Assembly: GCF_014333615.1 (NCBI RefSeq)
Contig: NZ_JACSCY010000021.1
Location: 1 to 64,000 of the forward strand
Source: Hymenobacter citatus
Lineage (GTDB): Bacteria; Bacteroidota; Bacteroidia; Cytophagales; Hymenobacteraceae
Reading direction: 5' to 3'
Length of the DNA stretch: 64,000 nt
The position numbers and the translations under genes were made by a program. Positions within the stretch are counted from its first letter, which is position 1. Each line of letters starts with the position of its first letter. Under the pieces are notes generated by a model that worked only from the letters and a program-made list of their open reading frames with translations, made no database searches and was not told the DNA's origin. This document shows, in pieces, positions 33,806 through 42,464 of the stretch.

Positions 33806-35641
33806 GTGACTCATCCTACCAAGTTTTTTGTAATAGCCTTGCTACTAGCTAGTAGCGCAGTGGCTTTTGCTCAGAAAAAGACTCCTGCCTCCGACTTTCA
33901 TCAGTGGGCGCCTACCCCGCCCATGGGCTGGAACAGCTGGGACTGCTACGGCCCTACCGTGACGGAGGCCGAGGTGAAAGCCAACGCCGACTACATGGCC
34001 AAAAACCTCAAAAGCAGTGGCTGGGAGTACGTGGTGGTGGATATTCGCTGGTACGTGGGCAACGACACGGCTCACGGATACAATGAGAAAAACCCCGACT
34101 TCAATATCGACCAGTACGGGCGGTTTGTGCCGGCTGTGAACCGGTTTCCGTCGGCAGCCGGAGGGAAGGGCTTCAAGCCGCTAGGCGACTATCTGCACAG
34201 CAAGGGGCTGAAGTTCGGCATTCACATCATGCGGGGCGTGCCAGTGGTGGCTGTGCAGCGCAAGCTACCCATCCTGGGCAGCAAGGCCACGGCCGCCGAC
34301 ATCTACTCCAAAGAAGGCCAGGCCGCGTGGCTGCACGATATGTACACGGTGGTGGCCGGCCGGCCCGGCGCGCAGGAGTACTACGATTCGCTGTTTAAGC
34401 TCTACGCCAGCTGGGGGCTGGATTTCGTGAAGATAGACGACCTCTCGGAGCCCTACCATGCGCCGGAAATCGAGATGATTCGGCGGGCTATTGATAAGTC
34501 GGGGAGGAAGATTGTGCTGAGCATGTCGCCCGGCGAAACGCCCATTGCCAACGCCCAGCACGCCCAGCAGCACGCCAATATGTGGCGCACCGTGGGCGAC
34601 TTCTGGGACAGCTGGGAGCAGCTGAAAGAGCACTTTGACGTGTGTAACCGCTGGAACCCCTACCGCCAGCCCGGCGCCTGGCCCGATGCCGACATGTTGC
34701 CCATGGGCCGCCTGGGCATTCGGGCCGAGCGTGGCGACGACCGCATGACGCGCTTCACCCGCGACGAGCAGTACACCCTCATGACGCTATGGAGCATCTT
34801 CCGCTCCCCGCTGATGTTTGGCGGCGACCTGCCCAGCAACGACCCGTTTACGCTGTCTCTGCTGACCAACAAAGAGGTGCTAAATGTGCTGAACACCAGC
34901 ACCAACAACCGCCAGCTGTTCCGCCATGGCGACCTGGTAGCCTGGACCGCCGACGACCCCAAAACCGGCGCCAAGTACCTGGCCGTGTTCAACGCCCAGG
35001 ACCAGGAGCTACTACCGGCCAGCGCCGCCGCGTGGAATAGCGGTACCATCAGTCGCCAAACACCCGGCCAAGGCAAAGCGCTGGACGTAGACCTAAAAGG
35101 TGCCCGCACGCTCTACCTCAACGCCCGCGACGGCGGCGACGGCAGCGCCTGGGACCACGCCAATTGGCTGGCGCCTACCCTCACTGGCAACGGCAAAACG
35201 CTGGACCTAACCAGCATTCCGTGGAAGGAAGCGTCGGCGGGCTGGGGCAAAACGACAATTGACAAAAGCGTGTCGGGCGGGGAGCTGCGGGTAGGGGGCA
35301 AGACCTACGCGCACGGTATCGGCACGCACGCCAATTCCATCATCGAGTATGAAGTGCCGGCCGGCATGACGCATCTGACGGGTAGCGTAGGGCTCGACCA
35401 AGCTGGGGCGGTGCAGAACACGGGCGGCACCGTGCAGTTCCTGGTCTTCACCCAAAGCCCCTACCAGCCCGCCCCACCTGACTCGGTGCAGGTGCGGGTG
35501 TCGCTGCGCGAGCTGGGCCTTACGGGCACCTGCACCGTGCGCGACTTGTGGTCGGGGCAGGAGCTGGCGCCGGTGGCAGGCGAGTTTGCACCCTACGTGC
35601 GGCGGCACGGCGCCAAGCTGTATCGCATTGCAAAGAAGTAA
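33806..35641 (+). CDS. GH27-family glycosidase with C-terminal NPCBM-like domain
   Basis: The protein has 611 residues from a GTG at 33806. The frame opens at a TTG at 33737, but that lies in the terminator hairpin. MTHPTKFFVIALLLASSAVAFA is a signal peptide. The GH27 barrel has PMGWNSWDCYGP, GLKFGIHIMRG, the nucleophile Asp in FVKIDDLS and the acid/base in WPDADMLPMGRLG. The C-terminal 120 residues (AHGIGTHANSIIEYEVP) look like an NPCBM domain. The family includes alpha-galactosidases and beta-L-arabinopyranosidases. The usual DDCW motif is replaced by VDIRW, as in a poorly characterised branch. Given the locus, arabinan or arabinogalactan side chains are likely targets. Confidence 0.82.
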   Translation: MTHPTKFFVIALLLASSAVAFAQKKTPASDFHQWAPTPPMGWNSWDCYGPTVTEAEVKANADYMAKNLKSSGWEYVVVDIRWYVGNDTAHGYNEKNPDFNIDQYGRFVPAVNRFPSAAGGKGFKPLGDYLHSKGLKFGIHIMRGVPVVAVQRKLPILGSKATAADIYSKEGQAAWLHDMYTVVAGRPGAQEYYDSLFKLYASWGLDFVKIDDLSEPYHAPEIEMIRRAIDKSGRKIVLSMSPGETPIANAQHAQQHANMWRTVGDFWDSWEQLKEHFDVCNRWNPYRQPGAWPDADMLPMGRLGIRAERGDDRMTRFTRDEQYTLMTLWSIFRSPLMFGGDLPSNDPFTLSLLTNKEVLNVLNTSTNNRQLFRHGDLVAWTADDPKTGAKYLAVFNAQDQELLPASAAAWNSGTISRQTPGQGKALDVDLKGARTLYLNARDGGDGSAWDHANWLAPTLTGNGKTLDLTSIPWKEASAGWGKTTIDKSVSGGELRVGGKTYAHGIGTHANSIIEYEVPAGMTHLTGSVGLDQAGAVQNTGGTVQFLVFTQSPYQPAPPDSVQVRVSLRELGLTGTCTVRDLWSGQELAPVAGEFAPYVRRHGAKLYRIAKK

Positions 35642-35669
35642 CCTAAGCGTTGGTCTATTCTAGAATGGT

Positions 35670-35704
35670 AAAACGCCCGGCCGACTGAGCCGGGCGTTTT
35701 TGTT
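35670..35704 (+). terminator. intrinsic terminator after the GH27 gene
   Basis: AAAACGCCCGG (35670-35680) pairs with CCGGGCGTTTT (35690-35700) around nine bases and runs into T residues. Confidence 0.85.
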
Positions 35705-35880
35705 ACGAAGAAGTGCTCTATTGCATACGGTAGCCGTTTGTTGCTTTCTGAGGCGTATTCTCTTTACATTACCAACAGAACCGTAGAAATACGTCAGCAA
35801 GCGCAGCGGAATGCTCCACCCACTTCCGGCAATTCGCCGCTTGGCGTCTCGCTGCTTTACTCTCTAACCTACCTACAACC

Positions 35881-36774
35881 ATGGGCACTGTTATCTGCTT
35901 CGGCGAAGTACTTTGGGATATTCTACCTACCGGTCAGCAGCCGGGCGGGGCACCCTTCAACGTAGCAGTGCACCTGCATCAGCTGGGGCAGCCTGTGCAG
36001 CTCATCAGCCGGGTAGGCGACGACGAACTAGGCCGGGAGCTGCTGGCGTTTATTGAGTCGAAGGGATTGAGCACCAGCTATGTGCAGCAAGGCCATACCC
36101 ACCTCACAGGGGTAGTGAAAGCCAACGTAGACGACGCCCACGAGGTAGTATATAAGATTGTGCAGCCCGTAGCCTGGGACTATATTCAGTACGAGCCGGA
36201 ACTGGCCGACTTGGTGGCCGGAGCCGATGTGCTGGTCTACGGCAGCCTGGCCGCCCGCCAGGAGGGCAGCCGCGAGACGCTGTACCGCCTGCTCGAAAAG
36301 GCCCGTTTCCGGGTGTTCGACGTGAACCTGCGCCCCCCGTATTATACCCCTGAAACCACCCTGCACCTACTCAGCAAAGCCAACCTGGTGAAGCTCAATC
36401 ACCACGAGCTGGCGGAAGTGATGCAATGGCTGGGCCAGGAAGCGCTACAAGACCGCGCCGAGGCCATGCAGTGGCTGGCTATGCACTACCAGTTGCAGGC
36501 CGTGTGCGTGACCTGCGGCGCCGAGGGCGCCCTGCTCTACACTGGCGGCCAGCACTACCAGGCCCCCGGCCTACCCATCACCGTGCGCGACACCATCGGG
36601 AGCGGCGACGCGTTTCTGGCCGCCCTACTGAAAGGCTGGCTGGCCGGCGACGAGCCGAGCGCCATGCTGCGCTTTGCCTGCGCCGCGGGGGCGCTGGTGG
36701 CTACCCATCAGGGCGCTACCCCCGCCATTGGCGAGGCCGATGTAGCGGCGTTGCTGGCAGCCCGCCCGGCGTAG
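35881..36774 (+). CDS. PfkB-family sugar kinase, probable fructokinase
   Basis: The protein has 297 residues. The N-terminal CFGEVLWDILPTG and GGAPFNVAVHLHQLG and the C-terminal DTIGSGDAFLAALL (catalytic base Asp243) are ribokinase/PfkB signatures. The anion-hole glycine of GAGD is changed to GSGD, a common variant. The gene is 34 bp from a GH32 fructan hydrolase, so fructose is the likely substrate, giving fructose 6-phosphate. It is a cytoplasmic enzyme. Together the two form a small fructan cassette. Confidence 0.85.
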   Translation: MGTVICFGEVLWDILPTGQQPGGAPFNVAVHLHQLGQPVQLISRVGDDELGRELLAFIESKGLSTSYVQQGHTHLTGVVKANVDDAHEVVYKIVQPVAWDYIQYEPELADLVAGADVLVYGSLAARQEGSRETLYRLLEKARFRVFDVNLRPPYYTPETTLHLLSKANLVKLNHHELAEVMQWLGQEALQDRAEAMQWLAMHYQLQAVCVTCGAEGALLYTGGQHYQAPGLPITVRDTIGSGDAFLAALLKGWLAGDEPSAMLRFACAAGALVATHQGATPAIGEADVAALLAARPA

Positions 36775-36808
36775 TTTGTCTGTTCCTACCCACTCTTCTT
36801 GCTGTAGT

Positions 36809-38398
36809 ATGAAATACTCACCCGTTCTGCTGCTGGCCTTGGCGGGCCTGGCGGCGTGCAGCTCCGACGCCAATACTAACACCACGACCAACACCACCGC
36901 TTCCACTGCGCCGGCCGACTCTGCCGCCGTGCCACCCGCTACCCCGCAGTACCGCCCGGCCTACCACTTCACGCCGGCCGCGCACTGGATGAACGACCCC
37001 AACGGCATGGTGTACTATCAGGGTACCTACCACTTGTTCTTTCAATACTACCCTAAAGGAATGGTATGGGGCCCCATGCACTGGGGCCACGCCACCAGCC
37101 CCGACATGGTGCGCTGGCAGGAGCAGCCCATTGCCCTGTATCCTGATAGTCTGGGCTACATCTTCTCGGGCTCGGCCGTGGTAGATGCCAACAACACGGC
37201 CGGTTTTGGCAAAAATGCTCTGGTAGCCATCTTCACCCACCACGACCCCAAAGGCGAAAAGAATGGCTCCAACACCTACCAAAATCAAAGCCTGGCCTAC
37301 AGCCTCGACAATGGCAAAACCTGGCAGAAATACGCGCAGAATCCGGTGTTGAAAAACCCTGGCATCAAGGATTTTCGCGACCCAAAAGTGAGCTGGCACG
37401 AAGCCACGAAGCAGTGGGTGATGACCCTGGCTACCCTGGACCGCATCACGTTCTACGCCTCGCCCAACCTAAAGGATTGGACCAAGCTCAGCGAGTTCGG
37501 CGAAAAGCTGGGCGCCCACGGCGGCGTGTGGGAGTGCCCCGATTTATTCCCGCTCGCGCTCAACGGCAAATCCTACTGGGTGCTCATCGTGAACCTGAAC
37601 CCCGGCGGGCCCAACGGCGGATCGGCCACACAATACTTTGTGGGACAGTTTGATGGGAAGACGTTTACACCCCTCAATACCAAAACCAAATGGGCCGACT
37701 ACGGCCCCGACGAGTACGCTGGCGTGACGTGGAACAACACCGGCAACCGCCGCCTGTTTCTGGGCTGGATGAGCAACTGGGAGTATGCCAACCAGGTGCC
37801 CACCTCGCCCTGGCGCAGCGCCATGACCATCCCGCGCGAGCTGGGCCTGCGCCAGGAAAACGGCGAAATCTACCTCATTTCGCAGCCCGCCGCCGAGCTG
37901 CGCACCATCGCCGGCCAGACCACTACCCTGCAAAATATCACAGCTAAATCCCCCACTGACCTCACGGCCCGCCTGGGCAGCACCACCGGCAAGCGCAAAC
38001 TCACGCTCAGCACCCAGCAGCTACAGGATTTTGAGCTGGTGCTAAGCAACGCCGCCGGCGAAGAGCTGGTCCTGGGCTACGATAAAAACGCCAAGCAGTA
38101 TTTCATCGACCGCAGCAAGGCAGGCAAAAACGACTTCAGCCCCAAATTCAAGGGTAGGAGCACGGCCCCGCGCCTGAGCACAGCCGCCGGCACCGAACTG
38201 ACATTGTACTTCGATGCGGCCTCGGTGGAGCTGTTCGCCGATAATGGCCTGACGGTGATGACCAGCATTTTCTTCCCTACCCAGCCACTCACTATCACCA
38301 AGCTCCGTTCGGCGTCGGGTATCACGTTTCAGCAAATTAGCAGCACGCCACTGGTAGCGGAACCGAGCAGCAAGGCGCCGGCTGTTGGGCAGCGGTAA
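36809..38398 (+). CDS. GH32 fructan hydrolase (levanase/inulinase type), lipoprotein
   Basis: The protein has 529 residues from the ATG at 36809. A lipoprotein signal ends in LAAC17, followed by an Asn/Thr/Ala-rich linker. The five-bladed propeller carries the nucleophile Asp63 in WMNDPNG, the transition-state stabiliser Asp191 in FRDPKV and the acid/base Glu242 in ECPDLF. A C-terminal beta-sandwich includes VELFADNG. It releases fructose from levan, inulin or sucrose at the cell envelope. It follows the PfkB kinase. No fructose transporter or SusC/SusD pair for fructan is present in the window. Confidence 0.9.
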   Translation: MKYSPVLLLALAGLAACSSDANTNTTTNTTASTAPADSAAVPPATPQYRPAYHFTPAAHWMNDPNGMVYYQGTYHLFFQYYPKGMVWGPMHWGHATSPDMVRWQEQPIALYPDSLGYIFSGSAVVDANNTAGFGKNALVAIFTHHDPKGEKNGSNTYQNQSLAYSLDNGKTWQKYAQNPVLKNPGIKDFRDPKVSWHEATKQWVMTLATLDRITFYASPNLKDWTKLSEFGEKLGAHGGVWECPDLFPLALNGKSYWVLIVNLNPGGPNGGSATQYFVGQFDGKTFTPLNTKTKWADYGPDEYAGVTWNNTGNRRLFLGWMSNWEYANQVPTSPWRSAMTIPRELGLRQENGEIYLISQPAAELRTIAGQTTTLQNITAKSPTDLTARLGSTTGKRKLTLSTQQLQDFELVLSNAAGEELVLGYDKNAKQYFIDRSKAGKNDFSPKFKGRSTAPRLSTAAGTELTLYFDAASVELFADNGLTVMTSIFFPTQPLTITKLRSASGITFQQISSTPLVAEPSSKAPAVGQR

Positions 38399-38422
38399 AG
38401 GAAAACATATCATATTTAAAGC

Positions 38423-38527
38423 AGAACGTCATTCCGAGCTTGTCGAGGAATCTCGCTCGTTAGTAATTTCCTGACGATTGGAATTACTAACGAGCGAGAT
38501 TCCTCGACAAGCTCGGAATGACGTTCT
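38423..38527. repeat. REP-like long inverted repeat
   Basis: Perfect 46-base arms (38423-38468 and 38482-38527) flank a 13-base loop. The arms begin AGAACGTCATTCCGAGC. Each arm can itself fold with ATTCC/GGAAT around GAGCTTGTCGA. It lies between convergent genes (GH32 and GH43), where it can also act as a bidirectional terminator. Confidence 0.85.
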
Positions 38528-38545
38528 TGTATATTCAGACTTATC

Positions 38546-39517
38546 CTACTTCGCGGCTTGCACGCCTTCCGAAGTCATTTGCACGCGTTTGAGCGTACCG
38601 TCTTTGTTGTAGTAGAGGTAGTCGATGCAGACGGAGCGGTGGTAGCTGCTGCCGCCGGTATTGATGCCGCCGTTGTGGTAGATGAAGTAAGACTTGCCTT
38701 TGAAGTCGATGATGGCCTGGTGGTTGGTGTTAGAGTTGCCGGCTATTTCGTTTAGGATGCCCTTGTATTCCCACGGGCCGGTGAGGCTGCGACTCATGGC
38801 GTAGGCAATTTTCTCGGGGAAGCCGGTGGCGTAGCTCAGGTAGTACCAGCCGTTGTTCTCATGCACCCAGGGCGCCTCCGTAAACTGCGGCACCTCAATG
38901 GTTTGGATGGGACCGTCCAGCTCCGTCATATTAGGCTTGAGCTTGGCGTAGCGGCACACGGTATTACCCCAAAACAGGTAGGCCTGGCCCTTTTTGTCGA
39001 TAAAGACGGTAGGGTCGATGTCGTCCCAGGAGATTTTGCTCTCCGTCATGTTGTTGGCAATCAGCGCCGAGCCGCGGGCGTCCTTAAAGGGACCTAGCGG
39101 ACTATCGGCCACGGCTACCCCAATGGCCTTGCCCGGAATGGTGCCGTGCTCTACGGCCGCATACCAGTAGTATTTGCCGTTGCGCTCAATCACCTGCGAG
39201 GCCCAGGCGTCGTCTTTGGCCCAGGCAAATTCCTTCACGTTCAGCGGCGAGGGGTGCTCTTTCCAGTTCACCATATCGGTAGAGGAATAGCACAGCCACT
39301 CGTGCATCACGTAGCGTTCCTGTCGGGGCGGGGCTTCGTCGTGGCCGGTGTAGAGATACACGGTGTTGCCCTGCACCAGCGCCGCCGGGTCGGCGGTGTA
39401 TTTTTCGAGGATGATGGGGTTGCTGCCAGGCTGGCGCGTGGGTAGGGTAGTTGTGACGGGGGCCTGCGCTAAGGCGCTGGTGGTGGCCAATAGCAGCGGT
39501 AGAAAAGCGAGTTTCAT
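38546..39517 (-). CDS. GH43 family glycosidase (arabinofuranosidase/xylosidase type)
   Basis: The protein has 323 residues with a signal peptide (MKLAFLPLLLATTSALAQA). The single propeller domain has Asp43 (TADPAAL), the second Asp in WDDIDPTVF and the Glu in FTEAPWVH. GIPGK-like and SYATGFPEKIAYAMS segments resemble XynD-type arabinoxylan arabinofuranohydrolases. It follows the GH51 gene on the same strand after 20 bp, so both should be made from the operator at 41157. It is probably periplasmic and debranches arabinose side chains. The precise linkage cannot be read from sequence. Confidence 0.82.
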   Translation of the reverse strand: MKLAFLPLLLATTSALAQAPVTTTLPTRQPGSNPIILEKYTADPAALVQGNTVYLYTGHDEAPPRQERYVMHEWLCYSSTDMVNWKEHPSPLNVKEFAWAKDDAWASQVIERNGKYYWYAAVEHGTIPGKAIGVAVADSPLGPFKDARGSALIANNMTESKISWDDIDPTVFIDKKGQAYLFWGNTVCRYAKLKPNMTELDGPIQTIEVPQFTEAPWVHENNGWYYLSYATGFPEKIAYAMSRSLTGPWEYKGILNEIAGNSNTNHQAIIDFKGKSYFIYHNGGINTGGSSYHRSVCIDYLYYNKDGTLKRVQMTSEGVQAAK

Positions 39518-39537
39518 GCGGGTTGTTTAGATGATAC

Positions 39538-41088
39538 CTACTTCAGCTCCAGCACTACTACCGACTTGGGTGGCAAGGCTACGGCCAGATTACCACCCTT
39601 CTTCTTGGCGCCCTTAAACTCGGCCAGCTTGAGGTTGTTCGGCTTCTCGAAGGTGTTGTAGTCGCTCACGCTATTGGAAGTCAAGATGCGGCCCGATACG
39701 TTTTTCCAGCTCACGCCGGGTAGGGCGGTTTCCAGGTTGATGGTCTTTTTAGTGTCCAGGTTCACCAGCGAAATATGCACCGCGCCATTCTTGTCTTTGG
39801 AGGCAGAGGCATTCAGGGCCGGAATTTTCTCGTTGCCCATCACGTAGTCGGGGCTTTTGAACTCTAGGGGCATATACTGCGCATCCTGGTGCACCTGGTA
39901 CAGGTCGAACACGTGGTAGGTAGGCGTGAGCAGCATCTTTTCCTTATCCGTTAGCACCAGGGCTTGCAGCACGTTCACGGCCTGGGCCAGGTTGGCCCCG
40001 CGTACCCGGTCGCAGTGGTTGTTGAAGATATTGAGGGTAGTACCCGCCAGCAGTGCATCGCGCAGGGTGTTTTGCTGGTACAGAAAGCCGGGGTTGGTGC
40101 CGGGCTCCACATCGGTCCAGATGCCCCACTCATCTACCAGCAAGGCCACGCGCTTTTCCTTGTCGTACTTGTCCATGATGGCCGCGTGTCGGGTCACGAT
40201 GTCGTCCATCTTCAAGCCGTTGCGCAGGGTGTTGAAATACTGCTGCTCGTCGAAGCCTGTAGCTGCGCCTTTGCTGCCGCTCCAGCTGCCGGTGGGTAGG
40301 GTGTAGTAGTGCAGCGTGAGGCCCCACATCATATTGCGGGGTATTTTCTTCATGCATACTTCCGTCCAGTTGGCGTCGTCGCCGTTGGCGCCGCTCACGA
40401 TTTTCTTCAGCTGAGTACCGGGGTAGTCGTGCGCGAAGGTGGCGTAGCGCTTATACACGTCGGTGTAATAGTCGGGCGTCATGTTGCCGCCGCAGCCCCA
40501 GCTTTCGTTGCCAATACCCCACCAGCTCACTTTGTAGGGTTCGGCGTGACCGTTCTTTTTGCGCTCCTGCACCATGGGCGTATCCTCGTTGGAGTTGAGG
40601 TACTCCATCCAGTTGCTCATTTCCTCCACCGTGCCGCTGCCCACATTGGCGGCCAGGTAGGGCTCGGTACCCAGCATGTCGCACAGCTCCAAAAACTCGT
40701 GCGTGCCGAAGCTGTTGTCTTCTAAGGTGTTGCCCCACCACAGGTTCAGCATCTTGGGGCGCTGGGCGGTAGGCCCCACGCCGTCGTGCCAGTGGTAGGT
40801 ATCGGCAAAGCAGCCGCCGGGCCAACGCAGATTAGGCACATGAATTTTTTGCAACGCCTCCACAATGTCCATCCGAATACGACCTTTCTTGGGCACGTTC
40901 AGGTCCTTATCGACCCAGAAACCCCCGTAGATATTGCGGCCCAAATGCTCGGCAAACTGCCCCTGAATGTGCTTGCTCACAATGAGTTTAGGGTCGCCGG
41001 GCTGCACGGTCATTTGTACGGTCTGAGCGGAAGCGGAAAGAGCAGGCAGACTGATGCCCGCCGCCAACAATAGGTGTGTATAGCGCAT
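39538..41088 (-). CDS. GH51 alpha-N-arabinofuranosidase
   Basis: The protein has 516 residues with a signal peptide ending LSASAQ. This is the classical compact GH51 form without a carbohydrate-binding insert. HIQGQFAEHLGRNIYGG and NLRWPGGCFADTYHW mark the barrel, the acid/base is Glu195 in GIGNESWG, and the nucleophile Glu320 in LLVDEWG. The C-terminal beta-sandwich ends KSVVVLELK. It releases terminal L-arabinose from arabino-oligosaccharides. An operator lies 69 bp upstream. It is the first gene of a two-gene transcript with the GH43 at 38546. Confidence 0.93.
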   Translation of the reverse strand: MRYTHLLLAAGISLPALSASAQTVQMTVQPGDPKLIVSKHIQGQFAEHLGRNIYGGFWVDKDLNVPKKGRIRMDIVEALQKIHVPNLRWPGGCFADTYHWHDGVGPTAQRPKMLNLWWGNTLEDNSFGTHEFLELCDMLGTEPYLAANVGSGTVEEMSNWMEYLNSNEDTPMVQERKKNGHAEPYKVSWWGIGNESWGCGGNMTPDYYTDVYKRYATFAHDYPGTQLKKIVSGANGDDANWTEVCMKKIPRNMMWGLTLHYYTLPTGSWSGSKGAATGFDEQQYFNTLRNGLKMDDIVTRHAAIMDKYDKEKRVALLVDEWGIWTDVEPGTNPGFLYQQNTLRDALLAGTTLNIFNNHCDRVRGANLAQAVNVLQALVLTDKEKMLLTPTYHVFDLYQVHQDAQYMPLEFKSPDYVMGNEKIPALNASASKDKNGAVHISLVNLDTKKTINLETALPGVSWKNVSGRILTSNSVSDYNTFEKPNNLKLAEFKGAKKKGGNLAVALPPKSVVVLELK

Positions 41089-41156
41089 GTGGTGGGTTGG
41101 TAAATGTGATAGACAGCCGGGGAGGCCGCTGGTAAAGGTAAAACGATTTTATAACC

Positions 41157-41172
41157 GCGCAATCGATTGTGT
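41157..41172. promoter_or_regulatory. LacI-type operator for the GH51-GH43 operon
   Basis: GCGCAATCGATTGTGT is a central ATCGAT palindrome with 14 of 16 matches to ACACAATCGATTGTGT. It is 69 bp upstream of the GH51 start, between two minus-strand genes. Confidence 0.65.
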
Positions 41173-41196
41173 AAAAAACAACCAAATAACCAGCGG

Positions 41197-42174
41197 CTAA
41201 TTTGTGCTGACCATTGGCCAGCCAGCTGCATCCCAGCGCAACGATTCCTGGCGTAATTTAGAATGGCCCTTATCTGCGGCGTCGTAGCCGTGAAAGATGA
41301 GATAATCGGTGCCGTTGAAAGTAGCCACCGCATTGTGACCCACACCATACCAGTTTTTGTCGCCCTCCAATACCAGCGTGCCACCACCTTGGTCGAGGCG
41401 GGCACCAGTGCGGTCGAGGTAGGGGCCACGCACGTCTTCTGAGCGGCCCACCATCATTTTGTAAGTGCTTTGCGGGCCCCGGCAGCAGTAGTCGAAGGAA
41501 GCAAACAGGTAATAATATTTGCCCTTCTTGAAAATAAATGGCGCCTCAATGGCCCCGTCGCCGGGTAGGGAGTCGTTCAGCTTTGGGTCGCGGGGGCGGT
41601 GCGCAATGGTGCGCCACTGCTGCGGCTCGGCAGGGCCCGTGAGGTCGGGGCGCAGTTGCACCAGCTTGATGCCGTCCCAGAACGAGCCAAACGTCAGCCA
41701 GGGGGTGCCGGTCGCGTCGCGCACCAAGTTGGGGTCAATGGCATTCCACATGTCGCGGCCCGGCACCGATTGCACCACCAAGCTGTGGTCCACCCACTTG
41801 AACTCGGGGGAGGTAGGGTCCAGCGTTTTGTTGGTGGCCAAGCCAATAGCCGAGGTGTTCTTCCCAAAAGCCGATACCGAGTAGAATAAGCTGTATTGGC
41901 CGTTGGCAAACGAAATATCGGGCGCCCAAATGTGGTTCTTGAAGCCTGGAATAGCCTTCACAGCCCACGCAGGCGCCGCCGCAAACACCGGCTTCTGCGG
42001 TTGCCAATGCTGCCGGTCTTTCGACGACCATACGGCAATACCCACCCCGGTGCAGAACATGTAGTACGTACCGTTCTGTTGAATCATGACCGGGTCGTGG
42101 GCCGGAATAAGCGGCGTTTGGGCCTGCAACTGATAACTCAGTAGCAAAAGCAGCCACAATAGATGCTTTTTCAT
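41197..42174 (-). CDS. GH43 arabinanase-type enzyme
   Basis: The protein has 325 residues from the ATG at 42174. The frame runs 168 bp further upstream through the operator and promoter, so the long form is not real. MKKHLLWLLLLLSYQLQAQ is a signal peptide. The propeller has Asp27 (PAHDPVM), WNAIDPNLVRD and the Glu in GAIEAPFIFKKG. FASFDYCCRG corresponds to the CC segment of arabinanases. It is a single-domain enzyme, related in sequence to the catalytic domain at 22200 but lacking the lectin and sorting domains. It is therefore likely to act in the periplasm on imported arabino-oligomers. It is divergent from the LacI gene. Confidence 0.87.
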   Translation of the reverse strand: MKKHLLWLLLLLSYQLQAQTPLIPAHDPVMIQQNGTYYMFCTGVGIAVWSSKDRQHWQPQKPVFAAAPAWAVKAIPGFKNHIWAPDISFANGQYSLFYSVSAFGKNTSAIGLATNKTLDPTSPEFKWVDHSLVVQSVPGRDMWNAIDPNLVRDATGTPWLTFGSFWDGIKLVQLRPDLTGPAEPQQWRTIAHRPRDPKLNDSLPGDGAIEAPFIFKKGKYYYLFASFDYCCRGPQSTYKMMVGRSEDVRGPYLDRTGARLDQGGGTLVLEGDKNWYGVGHNAVATFNGTDYLIFHGYDAADKGHSKLRQESLRWDAAGWPMVSTN

Positions 42175-42190
42175 ATATTGGGTGAGGTTT

Positions 42191-42206
42191 ACATAAACGA
42201 TTGTGT
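42191..42206. promoter_or_regulatory. LacI-type operator in the GH43/lacI divergent region
   Basis: ACATAAACGATTGTGT lies 17 bp before the GH43 start, in its 5' leader, where a bound repressor would block transcription. It is shared by the intergenic region of the divergent regulator gene. Confidence 0.7.
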
Positions 42207-42324
42207 AAAGGATGCTAGTTAAGTAAATTCGGCCGGGAATACTATCCGACTTGCTACCCAATGTGCCAACTGACCGGCGCCGGGGGTAGGGCCAAGTTTT
42301 ACCCGACAGCATTCCCGACATAGC

Positions 42325-42332
42325 TATCTTTG
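42325..42332 (+). promoter_or_regulatory. -7 box of the lacI-type gene
   Basis: TATCTTTG matches the Bacteroidota TAnnTTTG -7 consensus, 133 bp upstream of the regulator's ATG. No good -33 TTTG at the usual spacing is seen. Confidence 0.4.
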
Positions 42333-42464
42333 TTTGATACAACCAAGTATGCCCCTACGCCTGCTTTCACGCACAGAATTGTAAAGCAGATCGTATTGTA
42401 GAAAATGCAATGGCTTCGGTTATCTGTAAGCGCCGAGCCACAAAATCAGATTAGACAAGAACCT

